Of a DNA stretch of 64,000 nt, positions 49,770-59,320 are shown piece after piece (the first letter of the stretch is position 1; each line of letters begins with the position of its first letter). Made by a program: the position numbers and the translations under genes. The DNA comes from Longispora fulva (GTDB lineage: Bacteria; Actinomycetota; Actinomycetes; Mycobacteriales; Micromonosporaceae). The stretch lies in contig NZ_JADOUF010000001.1 in assembly GCF_015751905.1 (NCBI RefSeq), forward strand, positions 3,596,001-3,660,000. Direction: 5' to 3'. A model generated the notes under the pieces. That model was given only the letters and a program-made list of their open reading frames with translations, made no database searches and was not told the DNA's origin.

Positions 49770-51311
49770 TCAGTTGACGCCGACCGCCGACCAGGCCGCC
49801 GCGACCCGGGTGTACTCGACGCTCGACGCGCCGTACAGGTCGCTCGCCGCGCTCAGCGTCGCGGCCCGCGCGCCCTTGTAGTCGGTGCGCGAGGTCATGT
49901 AGGTCGTGAGCGCCCGGTACCAGATGGCACCGGCCTTGGCGTTGCCCACCCCGGTGACCGTCGAGCCGTTGCACGTCGGGCTGTCGCCCCACTGCGAGGC
50001 GCCGGAGCCGACGGCGAGCAGGTAGAAGAAGTGGTTGGCAACGCCCGAGGAGTAGTGCACGTCGAGGCGGCCGACGTTCTTCGACCAGCAATCGGCGGAG
50101 CTGCCGTCCTTGGAGGGCTTGTCCATCCAGCGCAGCGGCTGGCCGTTGGTGCGGATCTTCTCACCGATCAGGTAGTCGCCCGGGTCGGCCGGGTTGTTCG
50201 CGTAGAACTCGACGAGCGTGCCGAAGATGTCGGAGGTGGCCTCGTTGAGGCCGCCGGACTCGCCGCTGTAGCGCAGGCCGGCCGTGGCCGCGGTGACGCC
50301 GTGGCTCATCTCGTGGCCGGCGACGTCGAGCGAGGTCAGCGGGGACCAGCCCTGTGACAGGTCGCCGTCGCCGTAGGTCATGCAGAAGCACTGGTCCGAC
50401 CAGAACGCGTTGACGTAGTTGCTGCCGTAGTGCATCCGGCTGTAGGCGGCGACGCCATCGTTGCGGATCCCCAGCCGGTTGTGGGTGTTCTTGTAGTAGT
50501 CCCAGGTCATCGCCGCGCCGTAGTGGCCGTCGACGCCGACGGACGCCCGGTTGGCCAGGGTGCCGTCGCCGAAGACGTTGCTGGCCGAGGAGAAGATCGT
50601 GCCGGTACCGGTGGTGCCGCCGTTGAGGTCGTAGGTCTTGTGACCGCCGCGCGCGCCGTCGTTGAGCTGGTACACGCCGCCCGTCAGGGTGGTCTCGACC
50701 GGGACATCGCCCACGTGGTACCCGTGCCCGGTGCCCGCGGCCTCGACCGTGTCCCAGCCGTCCAGCACGGCGCCGGACTGCGCGTCCACGACCACGTGGT
50801 ACTCGCTCGGCGTCTGGTCCGCCCGGACCCCGCCGACCACGACCTCGTACGCGAGGCGGGTCGCGCCGGTGTCGGCGAACACGACCAGCTGCTGGCCGTC
50901 GATGTTCTTCGTCGCGGCCGGCGACGCTGCCAGTGCCCGGGTGCCGGCGTCGGCGGCGGCCAGAGCAGCCTTCGTGGACAGTCGGGGCGCCCCGGTCAGC
51001 GTCTGGCTGACACCCCGCCAGCCGCCCCTGCGGTCGGAGTGCACGACCAGGTCGCCGCCGAGGACGGGCAGGCCCTGGTAGTACCGGTGCAGGCGGGTGT
51101 GGGTCGTGCCGTCCGCGTCCGTGCTGACGCTCTGGACGCCGTAGGTCTGGTCGGCGTCCGCGCTGGCCTCCCCGCCGTGGGCGCGGAGCTGGCCGATCGC
51201 GGCGAGCGCCCGGTCGGCGTCGGAGCGGACGGGCTGGGCGGTGGCCGGCACCGCGGCGGCCACGAGGCCGGCGGCGGTGAGCACACCGGGGAGGGCGATG
51301 GAACGACGCAT
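49770..51311 (-). CDS. secreted M4 (thermolysin-like) metalloprotease
   Basis: 513 residues. A signal peptide ends VPATAQP. A FTP/PepSY pro-region precedes the catalytic part with zinc motif DVAGHEMSHGVTAATAGL, third ligand Glu in SGGLNEATSDIFG and the His in DVHYSSGVANHFFYLL. The C terminus ends like other short M4 enzymes (AWSAVGVN) with no extra domain. ATG 51311. It is a nutritional protease. GTCTTAAGCAGAATTTATTG upstream resembles the shared element of the other secreted genes. Confidence 0.93.
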   Translation of the reverse strand: MRRSIALPGVLTAAGLVAAAVPATAQPVRSDADRALAAIGQLRAHGGEASADADQTYGVQSVSTDADGTTHTRLHRYYQGLPVLGGDLVVHSDRRGGWRGVSQTLTGAPRLSTKAALAAADAGTRALAASPAATKNIDGQQLVVFADTGATRLAYEVVVGGVRADQTPSEYHVVVDAQSGAVLDGWDTVEAAGTGHGYHVGDVPVETTLTGGVYQLNDGARGGHKTYDLNGGTTGTGTIFSSASNVFGDGTLANRASVGVDGHYGAAMTWDYYKNTHNRLGIRNDGVAAYSRMHYGSNYVNAFWSDQCFCMTYGDGDLSQGWSPLTSLDVAGHEMSHGVTAATAGLRYSGESGGLNEATSDIFGTLVEFYANNPADPGDYLIGEKIRTNGQPLRWMDKPSKDGSSADCWSKNVGRLDVHYSSGVANHFFYLLAVGSGASQWGDSPTCNGSTVTGVGNAKAGAIWYRALTTYMTSRTDYKGARAATLSAASDLYGASSVEYTRVAAAWSAVGVN

Positions 51312-51391
51312 GCGAAGTCCTATCTGCGAGAGGTAACACCGAGCTAACACCCGGTGCCCAGCTATCGCCGCCCACCCCGCAGGCGTTGCAG

Positions 51392-51411
51392 GTCTTAAGC
51401 AGAATTTATTG
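51392..51411 (-). promoter_or_regulatory. weaker relative of the shared 23-bp upstream element
   Basis: GTCTTAAGCAGAATTTATTG, 81 bases before the M4 protease start, shares GTCTTA, GCAGA and TTTA with the 41157 and 42578 elements, but only with gaps. Confidence 0.3.
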
Positions 51412-51475
51412 TCAGGGATCGATATGGGCGTGAAATATCGCCGTGTTCCGGTCCGATCTGGAGAATCTTCCTGTA

Positions 51476-53617
51476 CTACGGGCGGCGCGCGGTCAACGCG
51501 GCCCCCGCCTCGCCGGTCCGGTGCATCCGGTGCCACCGCAGCCGCGCGCCGAGCACGGCGGTGACCACGGACTGCACGACGACGAGGTACATGAGCTGGC
51601 GGTAGACGACCTGTTGCAGCGGCAGTGCCCACAAGGGACCGAAGGATTCGCGGTCCAGGCGCAGGGCGTAGGCGGCGGTGCCGAGTTGGAGCGCGACGAG
51701 CCCGCCGAGGACGAGCCCGGTCTGGACCGGGTCGCCGAACACCAGCCCGTAGAGGCCGTAGACGTCCACGGCCGGGGCCAGCAGCGGCAGCACGAGCTGG
51801 AAGAGCACCAGGTAGCCGATCCCCCGCCGGCCCAGCTTGCCGGCCTGTCCGCGTTCGACGAGCGCCCGGCGGTGCTTCCACATGGCCTGCAGGGTGCCGT
51901 AGCACCAGCGGTGGCGCTGCCGCCACAGCTGGCCCAGCGTGGCGGGGGCCTCCGTCCAGGCGCGGGCGTCCTCGACGTACACGACCCGCCAGCCGGCTCG
52001 GCACACCGCCATGGTCAGGTCGGTGTCCTCGGCGAGGGTCGCGTCGGAGACCCCGCCGACATCGGTGAGCACCTCGCGGCGGAACGCGCCGATCGCCCCC
52101 GGCACGGTCGGCATGCACTCGGCGACGTCGAACATCCGCCGGTCCAGGTTGAACCCGATCACGTACTCCAGGTGCTGCCACCGCCCGAGGATCCCGCGCC
52201 GGTTGCCGACCTTCGTGTTGCCACTGATCGCCCCAACCCCCGGGTCGGCGAACGGCTGGATCAGCCGGGTGATGGTGCTCGACTCGAACACCGTGTCCCC
52301 GTCGACCATCACCAGGATGTCGTGCCGGGCGTGCCGCAGTCCGGTGTTCAACGCCGCGGGCTTGCCGGCGTTGTTCTGCCGGACGACGATCACCCCGGGC
52401 AGGTTCAACGCCTCGACGATGTCGGCGGTGCCGTCGGAGGAACCGTCGTCCACGACGACGACCTCGAGAGCCGGGTGGGTCGTGTCCAGCAGGGACCGTA
52501 CCGTCGCCGCGATGTTGGCCGACTCGTTGTACGCGGGCACGATGACCGACACCGGGGTCCACACCGGCTCGCGGGACCCCTCCCGTCCGGCCCGGCTGAT
52601 CCGGCGTCGGTGGACCCGGGTGCACCAGACCTGGACCAGCAGTCGCAGGACGGACAGGACCATCGCGACGGTGAGGAAGACGCTGAGCGCCCCGGCGAGC
52701 ACGCCTGCGATCGTCTGGGCCACCCGCAGCGCGCCGCCGCTGACCTGGGCGGCCTCCGGCGCGGGCTGGGCTGGCGTCGCCGGATCTCCGAGGCCGGCGG
52801 AGACGGTGATGAACCGGTAGCCCTGCCCGGTCAGTGCCGGCAGCAGCCTGCCGAGGGCCGCCACGGTCTGGGACCGGTCCCCGCCGGCGTCGTGCAGGAG
52901 CACCACGGCCCCGGCACCCGGTGAGCGCGGGGTGGCCGCCGTGACGATCGCGTCGACCCCCGGCCGGGACCAGTCCCGGGTGTCCTGGTCGGCGAGGACC
53001 GTCAGGTAGCCGTCGGCCCCCGCGCCCCGCACCACCCGCCAGCCGGCCGCGTCCAGCGCGTCGGGTTGCGACGAGTAGGGCGGCCGGAACAGCGCGGTGC
53101 GGGTGCCGGTGGCCCCGGCGATCGCGCTCTGGGTCAGCGAGAGCTCCAGGTCGGCCTGGGCGGCGGGGACGGTGGCGAGGTCGACGTGGGTGTAGGTGTG
53201 CACGCCCAGTTCGTGGCCCTCGGCGAGGATCCGGCGGACCAGCTCGGGGTGCTCGTTGACCCGGGCGCCGACCACGAAGAACGTCGCGTGCGCCCCGTTG
53301 CGGCGCAGCGCGTCCAGGATCAGCGGCGTCCACACCGGGTCGGGTCCGTCGTCGAAGGTCAGCGCGACGGTCCGCGCCGGCATCCGCCGGGACCTGGTCG
53401 CGCCGCCGTCCGTGCGGATCACCGGTCCCCCGCCGGTCACCTGCTCCGGCGCGCCGCCGCCCGCCGCGCCCCGGGCGGCCGTGCCGGTGCCGATCGCGTG
53501 GTGGGCGTACCCGTCGAGGGTCAGGAGAGCCAGGAGCAACACCATGCCGAGCAGGAGCAGCACCCAGTGCGCCCGGGGCGTCGGCGGGGTGCGCGGCGCA
53601 GCGTGCCGGGCGGTCAC
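51476..53617 (-). CDS. bifunctional polysaccharide deacetylase / GT2 glycosyltransferase
   Basis: 713 residues. One N-terminal membrane helix precedes a NodB polysaccharide deacetylase (VALTFDDGPDPVWTP, HTYTHVDL, RPPYSSQPD, LLHDAGGDR) in about 80-290. A second helix leads to a GT2 domain (VSVIVPAYNESANIAATVRS; VVDDGSSDGTADI; MVDGDTVFE; TLAEDTDLTMAV; QRHRWCYGTLQA), then about four C-terminal helices. It resembles a PgaB/PgaC fusion, making and de-N-acetylating a poly-GlcNAc-like chain. GTG 53617 overlaps the upstream gene by 4 bases. Confidence 0.9.
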   Translation of the reverse strand: MTARHAAPRTPPTPRAHWVLLLLGMVLLLALLTLDGYAHHAIGTGTAARGAAGGGAPEQVTGGGPVIRTDGGATRSRRMPARTVALTFDDGPDPVWTPLILDALRRNGAHATFFVVGARVNEHPELVRRILAEGHELGVHTYTHVDLATVPAAQADLELSLTQSAIAGATGTRTALFRPPYSSQPDALDAAGWRVVRGAGADGYLTVLADQDTRDWSRPGVDAIVTAATPRSPGAGAVVLLHDAGGDRSQTVAALGRLLPALTGQGYRFITVSAGLGDPATPAQPAPEAAQVSGGALRVAQTIAGVLAGALSVFLTVAMVLSVLRLLVQVWCTRVHRRRISRAGREGSREPVWTPVSVIVPAYNESANIAATVRSLLDTTHPALEVVVVDDGSSDGTADIVEALNLPGVIVVRQNNAGKPAALNTGLRHARHDILVMVDGDTVFESSTITRLIQPFADPGVGAISGNTKVGNRRGILGRWQHLEYVIGFNLDRRMFDVAECMPTVPGAIGAFRREVLTDVGGVSDATLAEDTDLTMAVCRAGWRVVYVEDARAWTEAPATLGQLWRQRHRWCYGTLQAMWKHRRALVERGQAGKLGRRGIGYLVLFQLVLPLLAPAVDVYGLYGLVFGDPVQTGLVLGGLVALQLGTAAYALRLDRESFGPLWALPLQQVVYRQLMYLVVVQSVVTAVLGARLRWHRMHRTGEAGAALTARRP

Positions 53618-54039
53618 GGCCGGCCGTGGGGCGGCTTGGGGCTGGGCACGTGCCGGTTGTCGCTCCCCGGGTTCGTGGTCGGGACCGTCGTGGGCTTCGG
53701 CGCGCCGGTGGTGGCGGGTCCGTGTCCCGGGTTCGGCGCGCCGGTCGTTGCGCGGCCCGTGGCCGGCCGGGGCGCGACCGGCGCGCTGGTCCGCGGCGCG
53801 GTGCCGGGGGCCTCGCCGCGGACCGGTTCCGCGCCGGGCCAGCCGGGGAGCGGCACCGGCGACGCCCCGAACAGGCCTGCGACGACGAGCGCGACCCCGA
53901 CGACCAGTGCGGCGCCCAGCCCGAGACCGACGAGGCGGACCACGCCACGCCGCCGGCCGGACGGGTCGACGAAGACCGGGCTGTCCCCGGCACCGTCGGT
54001 AGGCGCGGGGGCTGGGGTGGTCTCGGACTGTACGGCCAT
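53614..54039 (-). CDS. small membrane protein with Pro/Thr-rich outer tail
   Basis: 141 residues. The short N-terminal cytosolic part holds SPVFVDPSGRRRGVVR, a juxtamembrane signature seen before polysaccharide-synthase genes in actinomycetes. One membrane helix (LGLGAALVVGVALVVAGLFG) and a Pro/Thr/Gly-rich tail of ~70 residues follow. It precedes and overlaps (GTGA) the deacetylase/glycosyltransferase, so it is likely an accessory of that enzyme. ATG 54039 was chosen; GTG 54078 is in frame, and neither has a good ribosome site. Confidence 0.65.
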   Translation of the reverse strand: MAVQSETTPAPAPTDGAGDSPVFVDPSGRRRGVVRLVGLGLGAALVVGVALVVAGLFGASPVPLPGWPGAEPVRGEAPGTAPRTSAPVAPRPATGRATTGAPNPGHGPATTGAPKPTTVPTTNPGSDNRHVPSPKPPHGRP

Positions 54040-54303
54040 GGCGGGCACATCATCCGCGTGGCGGGAGCGCCGGGTCAACGCGGGAACAGGCGGAATGAAT
54101 CACACGTTCGCCGTGTAACGGATGGCCGACCGGATCGATGTCCGGCCACGGTGTAACGCGGCGGCGAAGAGAGGCGATTCCCGCGACTGCTGGGCGTTCG
54201 TGGTCCCGGTGCGCCGGGGCTCCACGGTAACGGCGGGCCCGCGTCCCGCGATGTGGGCAGCGAGCGCCCGACACGGTCGGACGCACCGCCCTCCGGAGGT
54301 CAG

Positions 54304-55104
54304 ATGAGAATCGACACCACCCGACTCGGTCTGTGGCTGGCTGGCGCGAGCGCCGCGGCGGTACTCGTGGCCGCCGCGCCGGCCAGCGCCGTCACGTCCA
54401 ACGGCGTGCCCGACGCCGGGGCCCACCCGTACGTGGGCGCCATGCTGGCCGGGGCCGACGACCCGTACACCCGGTGCTCGGGGACCCTGTTGTCCCCCAC
54501 GGTGTTCCTCACCGCCGCGCACTGCATCGACGATCTGCCCACCGAGGGCCGGACCCGGGCGTACGTCACGTTCGACGAGCACTACGTCCGGGGCCGCTCG
54601 ATCCTGCACGCCGGCACCATGCACGAGGACCCGGGCTACGCCACCGGCAACGGCCACGACGCACACGACATCGCGGTCATCGTCCTGGACACCCCGGTCG
54701 CCGCCGCCGGCTACGGCAGGCTCCCGACGGCCGGCAGCCTGGACACGCTGGCCGCTCAGGGCGGGCTGAACACGGCCCGGTTCGACGTGGTGGGCTACGG
54801 CACCCAGGAGGCGGCGCGCGGCCCGGGCGGGCACACCTTCCCCGGCGGGGACAGCCGGATGCGGGCGTCGGCGGAGTTCAACGCCCTGAACCCGTACTGG
54901 GTGCGGCTGTCGCAGAACCAGCACACCGGCGACGGGGGCGGCTGCTACGGCGACTCGGGCGGCCCGAACTTCTTCGACGGCACCGACCTGCTGGCGGGCA
55001 CCACCATCACCGGCGACGGCCCCTGCTACGCCACGAACGTGATCTACCGGCTCGACACCGACTCGGCGCGCGCCTTCCTGGCCGCGTTCGTGCCGCTGCC
55101 GTAG
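54304..55104 (+). CDS. secreted trypsin-like serine protease (S1 family)
   Basis: 266 residues. A signal peptide ends PASAVTS. The catalytic triad is His in FLTAAHCID, Asp in AHDIAVIVLD and Ser in CYGDSGGPNFF. Cys pairs are few, as in bacterial trypsins. No pro-domain or binding module is visible. ATG 54304 follows GGAGG. It ends at a strong hairpin. Confidence 0.92.
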   Translation: MRIDTTRLGLWLAGASAAAVLVAAAPASAVTSNGVPDAGAHPYVGAMLAGADDPYTRCSGTLLSPTVFLTAAHCIDDLPTEGRTRAYVTFDEHYVRGRSILHAGTMHEDPGYATGNGHDAHDIAVIVLDTPVAAAGYGRLPTAGSLDTLAAQGGLNTARFDVVGYGTQEAARGPGGHTFPGGDSRMRASAEFNALNPYWVRLSQNQHTGDGGGCYGDSGGPNFFDGTDLLAGTTITGDGPCYATNVIYRLDTDSARAFLAAFVPLP

Positions 55105-55111
55105 CCGACCG

Positions 55112-55138
55112 GGGGGAGGAGGCTCCGCCTCCTCCCCC
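55112..55138 (+). terminator. hairpin terminator of the trypsin-like gene
   Basis: GGGGGAGGAGGC and its exact inverse with loop TCC, 8 bases after the stop. Confidence 0.8.
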
Positions 55139-55210
55139 TGACACCTTCCGGGCAGAATCCGGGCAAGCCTTAACGTCCGATCAGTACGGCGTAAAACCCT
55201 ACGAAGAATA

Positions 55211-55240
55211 TTGACGCTGGTCTATATCTAGGCCTAGCGT
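55211..55240 (+). promoter_or_regulatory. promoter region of the HExxE secreted protein gene
   Basis: A TTGACG -35-like box is followed by an A/T-rich TCTATATCTAGG stretch and TAGGCCTAGC palindrome. The spacing to a -10 is not unambiguous. The region precedes a structured leader. Confidence 0.35.
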
Positions 55241-55247
55241 TCCGCCT

Positions 55248-55269
55248 CACCGGATCTTCCGATCCGGTG
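55248..55269 (+). promoter_or_regulatory. perfect 9-bp hairpin in the mRNA leader
   Basis: CACCGGATC-TTCC-GATCCGGTG lies 50 bases before the start of a secreted-protein gene and well clear of its ribosome site. It could stabilise the 5' end of the mRNA or bind a regulator. Confidence 0.5.
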
Positions 55270-55318
55270 ACCCAATCGGGGGTGGGCCGGCTTTCCACTT
55301 CGTACTGGAGGACCGACC

Positions 55319-56362
55319 ATGCGCACGAGCACGTTCCGCACGATGGGCACAGCCCTCGCCGCCCTCGCGGTGGCGGCGGCCAGCCTCGCCGCCGCGACAC
55401 CGGCACAGGCGGCGGGCAACGAACTCAACCACCGTCCGCACTCCTACCCGGCCAAGGACCACTCCCTGGCTGCCAGGCCCACCAAGGCGCTGAGGTACGG
55501 CGGCGGCGTCGACGGGATCGGCGTCACGACCGGCCACGAGAAGGTGTACGTCATCTTCTACGGCTCCCAGTGGGGCACCGCCGGCACCGACGCCAACGGG
55601 TACATGACGCTGACCGGGGACGCCAAGGGCATGGGCCCGCGGCTGCAGGCCATGGCCAAGGGGCTCGGCACGAACAACGAGCTGTGGTCGGGCGTCATGA
55701 CCCAGTACTGCGAGGGCGTCGCCACCGGCGCGACCTCCTGCCCGGCCGGCTCGGCGCGGGTCGCCTACCCGACCGGCGGCGCGCTGTCGGGCGTCTGGTT
55801 CGACAACTCCGTCGCCTCCCCGTCGGCCGCCACCGCGCGCCAGCTGGGCGACGAGGCGGTCCGGGCCGCCGCGCACTTCGGCAACACCACGGCGGCGTCG
55901 AACCGCAACGCGCAGTACTTCATCGTCTCACCGACCGGCACCCACCCGGACGGCTTCAACACGCCCAACGGCGGCTTCTGCGCCTGGCACGACTACAACG
56001 GCGACCCGTACGTCGGATCGCCCTCGCCGTACGGTGACATCGCCTTCACCAACGCGCCCTACGTCACCGACATGGGCTCGAGCTGCGGCGCGAACTACGT
56101 CAACTCCGGCACCGCCGGGGCGCTGGACGGCGTGACGATCGTGATGGGCCACGAGTACTCCGAGGTCATCACCGACCAGAACCCGGCCGGCGGCTGGACC
56201 GACTCCACCGGGTACGAGAACGCCGACAAGTGCGCCTGGAACGGGACCGGCGGGACCGGCGGCGCGGTCAACGTCGCCTTCAGCACCGGCTCGTTCGCGA
56301 TGCAGGGCACGTGGTCCAACGACAGCAACAACTGCCGCAACACCCACCCGATCGTCACCTGA
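55319..56362 (+). CDS. secreted protein with HExxE motif, putative peptidase
   Basis: 347 residues. A signal peptide ends PAQAAGNE. The mature protein starts with a small pro-like part, then [31 protein letters not shown] and a [20 protein letters not shown] motif (HExxE with a downstream Glu in [10 protein letters not shown]). The gross plan recalls plant PHI-1/EXORDIUM-like or secreted bacterial metallopeptidase families, but I cannot assign one. Four or more Cys suggest disulfides. ATG 55319 follows GGAGG. Probably strongly expressed, judging from the structured leader. Confidence 0.75.
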   Translation: MRTSTFRTMGTALAALAVAAASLAAATPAQAAGNELNHRPHSYPAKDHSLAARPTKALRYGGGVDGIGVTTGHEKVYVIFYGSQWGTAGTDANGYMTLTGDAKGMGPRLQAMAKGLGTNNELWSGVMTQYCEGVATGATSCPAGSARVAYPTGGALSGVWFDNSVASPSAATARQLGDEAVRAAAHFGNTTAASNRNAQYFIVSPTGTHPDGFNTPNGGFCAWHDYNGDPYVGSPSPYGDIAFTNAPYVTDMGSSCGANYVNSGTAGALDGVTIVMGHEYSEVITDQNPAGGWTDSTGYENADKCAWNGTGGTGGAVNVAFSTGSFAMQGTWSNDSNNCRNTHPIVT

Positions 56363-56425
56363 GCAGGAGGTGGGGCACCTCGCGGGTCGAGGTGTCCCAC
56401 TCCCCCGGGTCGCCGCGGCGTCCGA

Positions 56426-56431
56426 TAGGGT
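56426..56431 (+). promoter_or_regulatory. -10 box of a leaderless promoter for the IMP dehydrogenase gene
   Basis: TAGGGT is 5 bases before ATG 56437; no ribosome site is present. Confidence 0.45.
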
Positions 56432-56436
56432 TCGGC

Positions 56437-57933
56437 ATGGCACAGATCATCGCCGAGGTTTCCCGGACGTTCAACGAATTCCTCCTCCTGCCCAACCGCA
56501 CCCGGACCGACTGCTCGGTGGGGGCCGTGGACCTGAGCACCCCCCTGGTCCGGCACCGGGTGGGCGAGTCGCCGGCGATCACGCTGCGGGCCCCGTTCAC
56601 GTCGGCGATCATGCAGGCGGTGAGTTCCCCGGAGCTGGCCATCGCGCTCGCCCGGGACGGCGGGCTGAGTTTCCTGCACCACAACCAGTCGATCGCCGAG
56701 CAGGCCGCCGCCGTGCGCCGGGTGAAGAACTTCAAGGCCGGGTTCGTGGTCAGCGACACCAATGTCCGTCCCACCGACACGCTGGGCCACCTGCTCGAGG
56801 TGATGCGGCGTACCGGTCACAGCACCGCGGCCGTCACCCAGGACGGCTCCGCGACCGGCCGACTGCTCGGCCTGGTCACCTCCCGGGACTTCCATCCGCA
56901 GCGGCACGGCCTGGACGGACCGGTCAGCGGCCGGATGATCCCGGTCGCCGAGCTGCAACACGCAAGCAGCGACATCACGCTCTCGGCGGCCAACGCCCGG
57001 CTGTGGGACGAGCGGCTGGACTGCCTGCCGGTGCTCGACGCCGAGGGGAACCTGCAGTTCCTGGTGTTCCGCTCCGACTACCAGGACAACAAGCGGTTCC
57101 CGCACCAGCTGGTCGACGCGGGCAAGCGGCTGCGGGTCGGCGCCGGGATCAACACCCACGACTACCGCGACCGGGTGCCGGCCCTGGTGGCCGCGGGCGC
57201 CGACGCGTTGTGCTTCGACTCCTCAGACGGGTACAGCGACTGGCAGGCCGAGGCCCTGACCTGGGTGAAGAAGCACTACCCCGACGTAGCCACCGGCGGC
57301 GGGAACGTCGTGGACGCCGAAGCGTTCACCTTCCTCGCCGAGGCCGGCGCGGACTTCGTCAAGGTCGGGGTCGGCGGCGGCTCGATCTGCATCACCCGGG
57401 ACCAGAAGGGCATCGGCCGCGGCCAGGCCAGCGCCGTGCTGGACGTGGCGGCGGCCCGGGACGCCTTCGCCGCGCGGACCGGCGAGTACGTGCCGATCTG
57501 CTCCGACGGCGGGCTCGTGCACGACTACCACATGGCCCTGGCCCTGGCGATGGGCTCGGACTTCGTGATGATGGGCCGGTACTTCGCGCGCTTCGACCAG
57601 GCGCCCGGCGCGAAGTTGCCGACCCGCGACGGCTTCGTGAAGGAGTACTGGGGCGAGGGCTCCAACCGCGCCCGCAACTGGCAGCGCTACGGCCAGGGCG
57701 GCCAGGGGCTGGTCTTCGAGGAGGGCGTGGACGGCTACGTGCCCTACGCCGGTGACCTGCACGAGGGGCTCGCGGTCACGATGACGAAGATCAAGTCCAC
57801 GATGGTGTCCTGTGGTTCGCTCACCCTGCCGGAGTTCCAGGCGTCGGCCCGGCTGACGCTGGTCTCCGAGCAGAGTTTCCAGGAGAGCCACGCCAACGTG
57901 GCGGTCCGCGAGACCGCGCCGACGACCGGCTGA
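56437..57933 (+). CDS. guaB: IMP dehydrogenase, clostridial/protist-type
   Basis: 498 residues. It catalyses NAD-dependent oxidation of IMP to XMP, the first step to GMP. It begins [20 protein letters not shown] and has a CBS pair at about 110-220. The catalytic Cys loop is [15 protein letters not shown], the phosphate loop [20 protein letters not shown] and the flap [17 protein letters not shown]. These match the ~500-residue IMPDHs I know from clostridia and trichomonads more than the usual actinobacterial GuaB2. It is convergent with rsdA-sigD, the cluster that stands beside guaB in mycobacteria and streptomycetes. Confidence 0.9.
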   Translation: MAQIIAEVSRTFNEFLLLPNRTRTDCSVGAVDLSTPLVRHRVGESPAITLRAPFTSAIMQAVSSPELAIALARDGGLSFLHHNQSIAEQAAAVRRVKNFKAGFVVSDTNVRPTDTLGHLLEVMRRTGHSTAAVTQDGSATGRLLGLVTSRDFHPQRHGLDGPVSGRMIPVAELQHASSDITLSAANARLWDERLDCLPVLDAEGNLQFLVFRSDYQDNKRFPHQLVDAGKRLRVGAGINTHDYRDRVPALVAAGADALCFDSSDGYSDWQAEALTWVKKHYPDVATGGGNVVDAEAFTFLAEAGADFVKVGVGGGSICITRDQKGIGRGQASAVLDVAAARDAFAARTGEYVPICSDGGLVHDYHMALALAMGSDFVMMGRYFARFDQAPGAKLPTRDGFVKEYWGEGSNRARNWQRYGQGGQGLVFEEGVDGYVPYAGDLHEGLAVTMTKIKSTMVSCGSLTLPEFQASARLTLVSEQSFQESHANVAVRETAPTTG

Positions 57934-57949
57934 GGCATCCAGGGACGGC

Positions 57950-58657
57950 TCAGTGTTCGCCGGGGCGCTTCGTGGTCGGCGTGGTGACGGGCCCCTTGCT
58001 GCGCTCGCCGTCCCCGCCGTGCTCGGAGGGTTCGGGGGTCGACGGCTTGCGCTTGTCCGCCGACTTGCCGGTCGAGCCGGCTCCGCCCCCACCCGGCGAC
58101 GGCGTGGCGACCGGCGTCCCGGAGCGCCCGCCCGGCACCGGGGACGGGCCGGCTCCGGCCTGGGCCCACAGGACCGCGAGCCGCTCGCGCAACCGGCGGG
58201 CGGCCTCCGTGGAGTCGACCTTCCCTAGTTGGCGCTCGGCCTCGGCCAGGTGGACCTGTGCCTGGTCCGCGCGCCCCGCAGCCAGGTCCTGGCCAGCGGT
58301 CGTCAACGAGCGCTCGGCGGCCTGCTCGGCCAGCGCCGACTCGGCCCGGTCCGCGTACGCCAGCCGGGTCACCGGCCACAGCACACTGCCCGGCCGGGCG
58401 TCACCGGCGGCCGCGGCCACCCCGCCGGCCCCGGCCACCAGTACGAGACCGGCGGCCACCGCGACGAGCAGTCGACGCCGACGGGGCGGCGCGAGCCGCC
58501 ACGCGACGAGCACACCGTCGGCGGGGCTGGGGTCGTCGGCGTCGGCCCGCCACTCGGCCAGGGCCAGCAGGAGCAGGTCGTCCGTCACGGGCTTCTCGCC
58601 CCGGCCGATCGCGTCCAGCGTGGCGTCGGTCGTGCTCAGGTCCTCAAACGCGTTCAC
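57950..58657 (-). CDS. rsdA: anti-sigma-D factor RsdA-like membrane protein
   Basis: 235 residues. The N-terminal sigma-binding peptide [20 protein letters not shown] matches RsdA of SigD. One membrane helix ([21 protein letters not shown]) precedes an outer part of ~140 residues: a coiled, helix-rich stretch [20 protein letters not shown] and a Pro/Gly/Ser tail. Released by proteolysis in the mycobacterial model, it would free SigD. GTG 58657 overlaps the sigD 3' end by 14 bases, so synthesis is coupled. Confidence 0.88.
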   Translation of the reverse strand: MNAFEDLSTTDATLDAIGRGEKPVTDDLLLLALAEWRADADDPSPADGVLVAWRLAPPRRRRLLVAVAAGLVLVAGAGGVAAAAGDARPGSVLWPVTRLAYADRAESALAEQAAERSLTTAGQDLAAGRADQAQVHLAEAERQLGKVDSTEAARRLRERLAVLWAQAGAGPSPVPGGRSGTPVATPSPGGGGAGSTGKSADKRKPSTPEPSEHGGDGERSKGPVTTPTTKRPGEH

Positions 58658-59225
58658 TTCCCCACCTCGCCTCCACCATCGCCCGCAATTTTCCGAGTGA
58701 CCGGTGCTGGGCCACCCGGACCGCACCCGCCGTCATGCCCAGCACCGCGCCGGTCTCCTCCGCCGACAGCCCCACGGCCACCCGCAGCAGCACGATCTCA
58801 CGCTGCGCCGGGGTGAGCTCCCCCAGGAGGCTCGACAGTCGCCGCGACAGGTCAGCGGCCACCGCCAGGGTCTCCGGGCTCGCGTCCGGGTCCGGCCGTT
58901 CGGGGACCGACTCGACCGGAGCGTGCGCCAGGGCCCGTTGGGCGGCCCGGTGCGCGTCGGACACCTTGTGCCCGGCGATTCCGAACACGAAGGCGACGAA
59001 CGGCCGCCCCACGTCCCGGTACCGGGGCAGAGCCTTCATCACCGCCAGACATACCTCCTGAGCCACGTCGTCGGCCGTCACGAACCCGCCGCCGACCCGG
59101 CCGAGCCGCGCCCGGCAGTACCGCACGACCAGCGGCCGCAGTCGGGTCAACAGATCCGACAAAGCGGAGGAATCACCAGCAGCGGCACGTACCGCGAGCT
59201 CACCGAACTCGTCCTCTCCCACCAT
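58644..59225 (-). CDS. sigD: ECF-type RNA polymerase sigma factor SigD
   Basis: 193 residues. Region 2 ([34 protein letters not shown]) and region 4 ([27 protein letters not shown], with [14 protein letters not shown]). This is the SigD/ShbA group. ATG 59225 follows GGAGGAGG; GTG 59249 is possible. It is controlled by the cotranscribed RsdA. In related genera it drives housekeeping-like or stress genes, including ribosome and cell-envelope functions. Confidence 0.9.
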   Translation of the reverse strand: MVGEDEFGELAVRAAAGDSSALSDLLTRLRPLVVRYCRARLGRVGGGFVTADDVAQEVCLAVMKALPRYRDVGRPFVAFVFGIAGHKVSDAHRAAQRALAHAPVESVPERPDPDASPETLAVAADLSRRLSSLLGELTPAQREIVLLRVAVGLSAEETGAVLGMTAGAVRVAQHRSLGKLRAMVEARWGSERV

Positions 59226-59307
59226 CGCCAGCACCACCTCCTCCGTTACCGATCCACCGGCCCCCGGCAACCTAGCCAACCCAGCCGGCGGACGCCACCT
59301 CGGCCGG

Positions 59308-59313
59308 TAACGT
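59308..59313 (+). promoter_or_regulatory. -10 box of a leaderless promoter for the GH3 gene
   Basis: TAACGT, 7 bases before GTG 59321. The distance decides the start in favour of 59321 over GTG 59312, which overlaps the box. Confidence 0.5.
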
Positions 59314-59320
59314 GGACGGG

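Noticed and set aside
51312-54053. Apparent 5' extension making the M4 protease a ~1,427-residue protein
   Set aside because: The extension runs antisense-free but in the wrong frame through the deacetylase/glycosyltransferase gene and is Arg/Pro-rich. The M4 gene has its own signal peptide at 51311.
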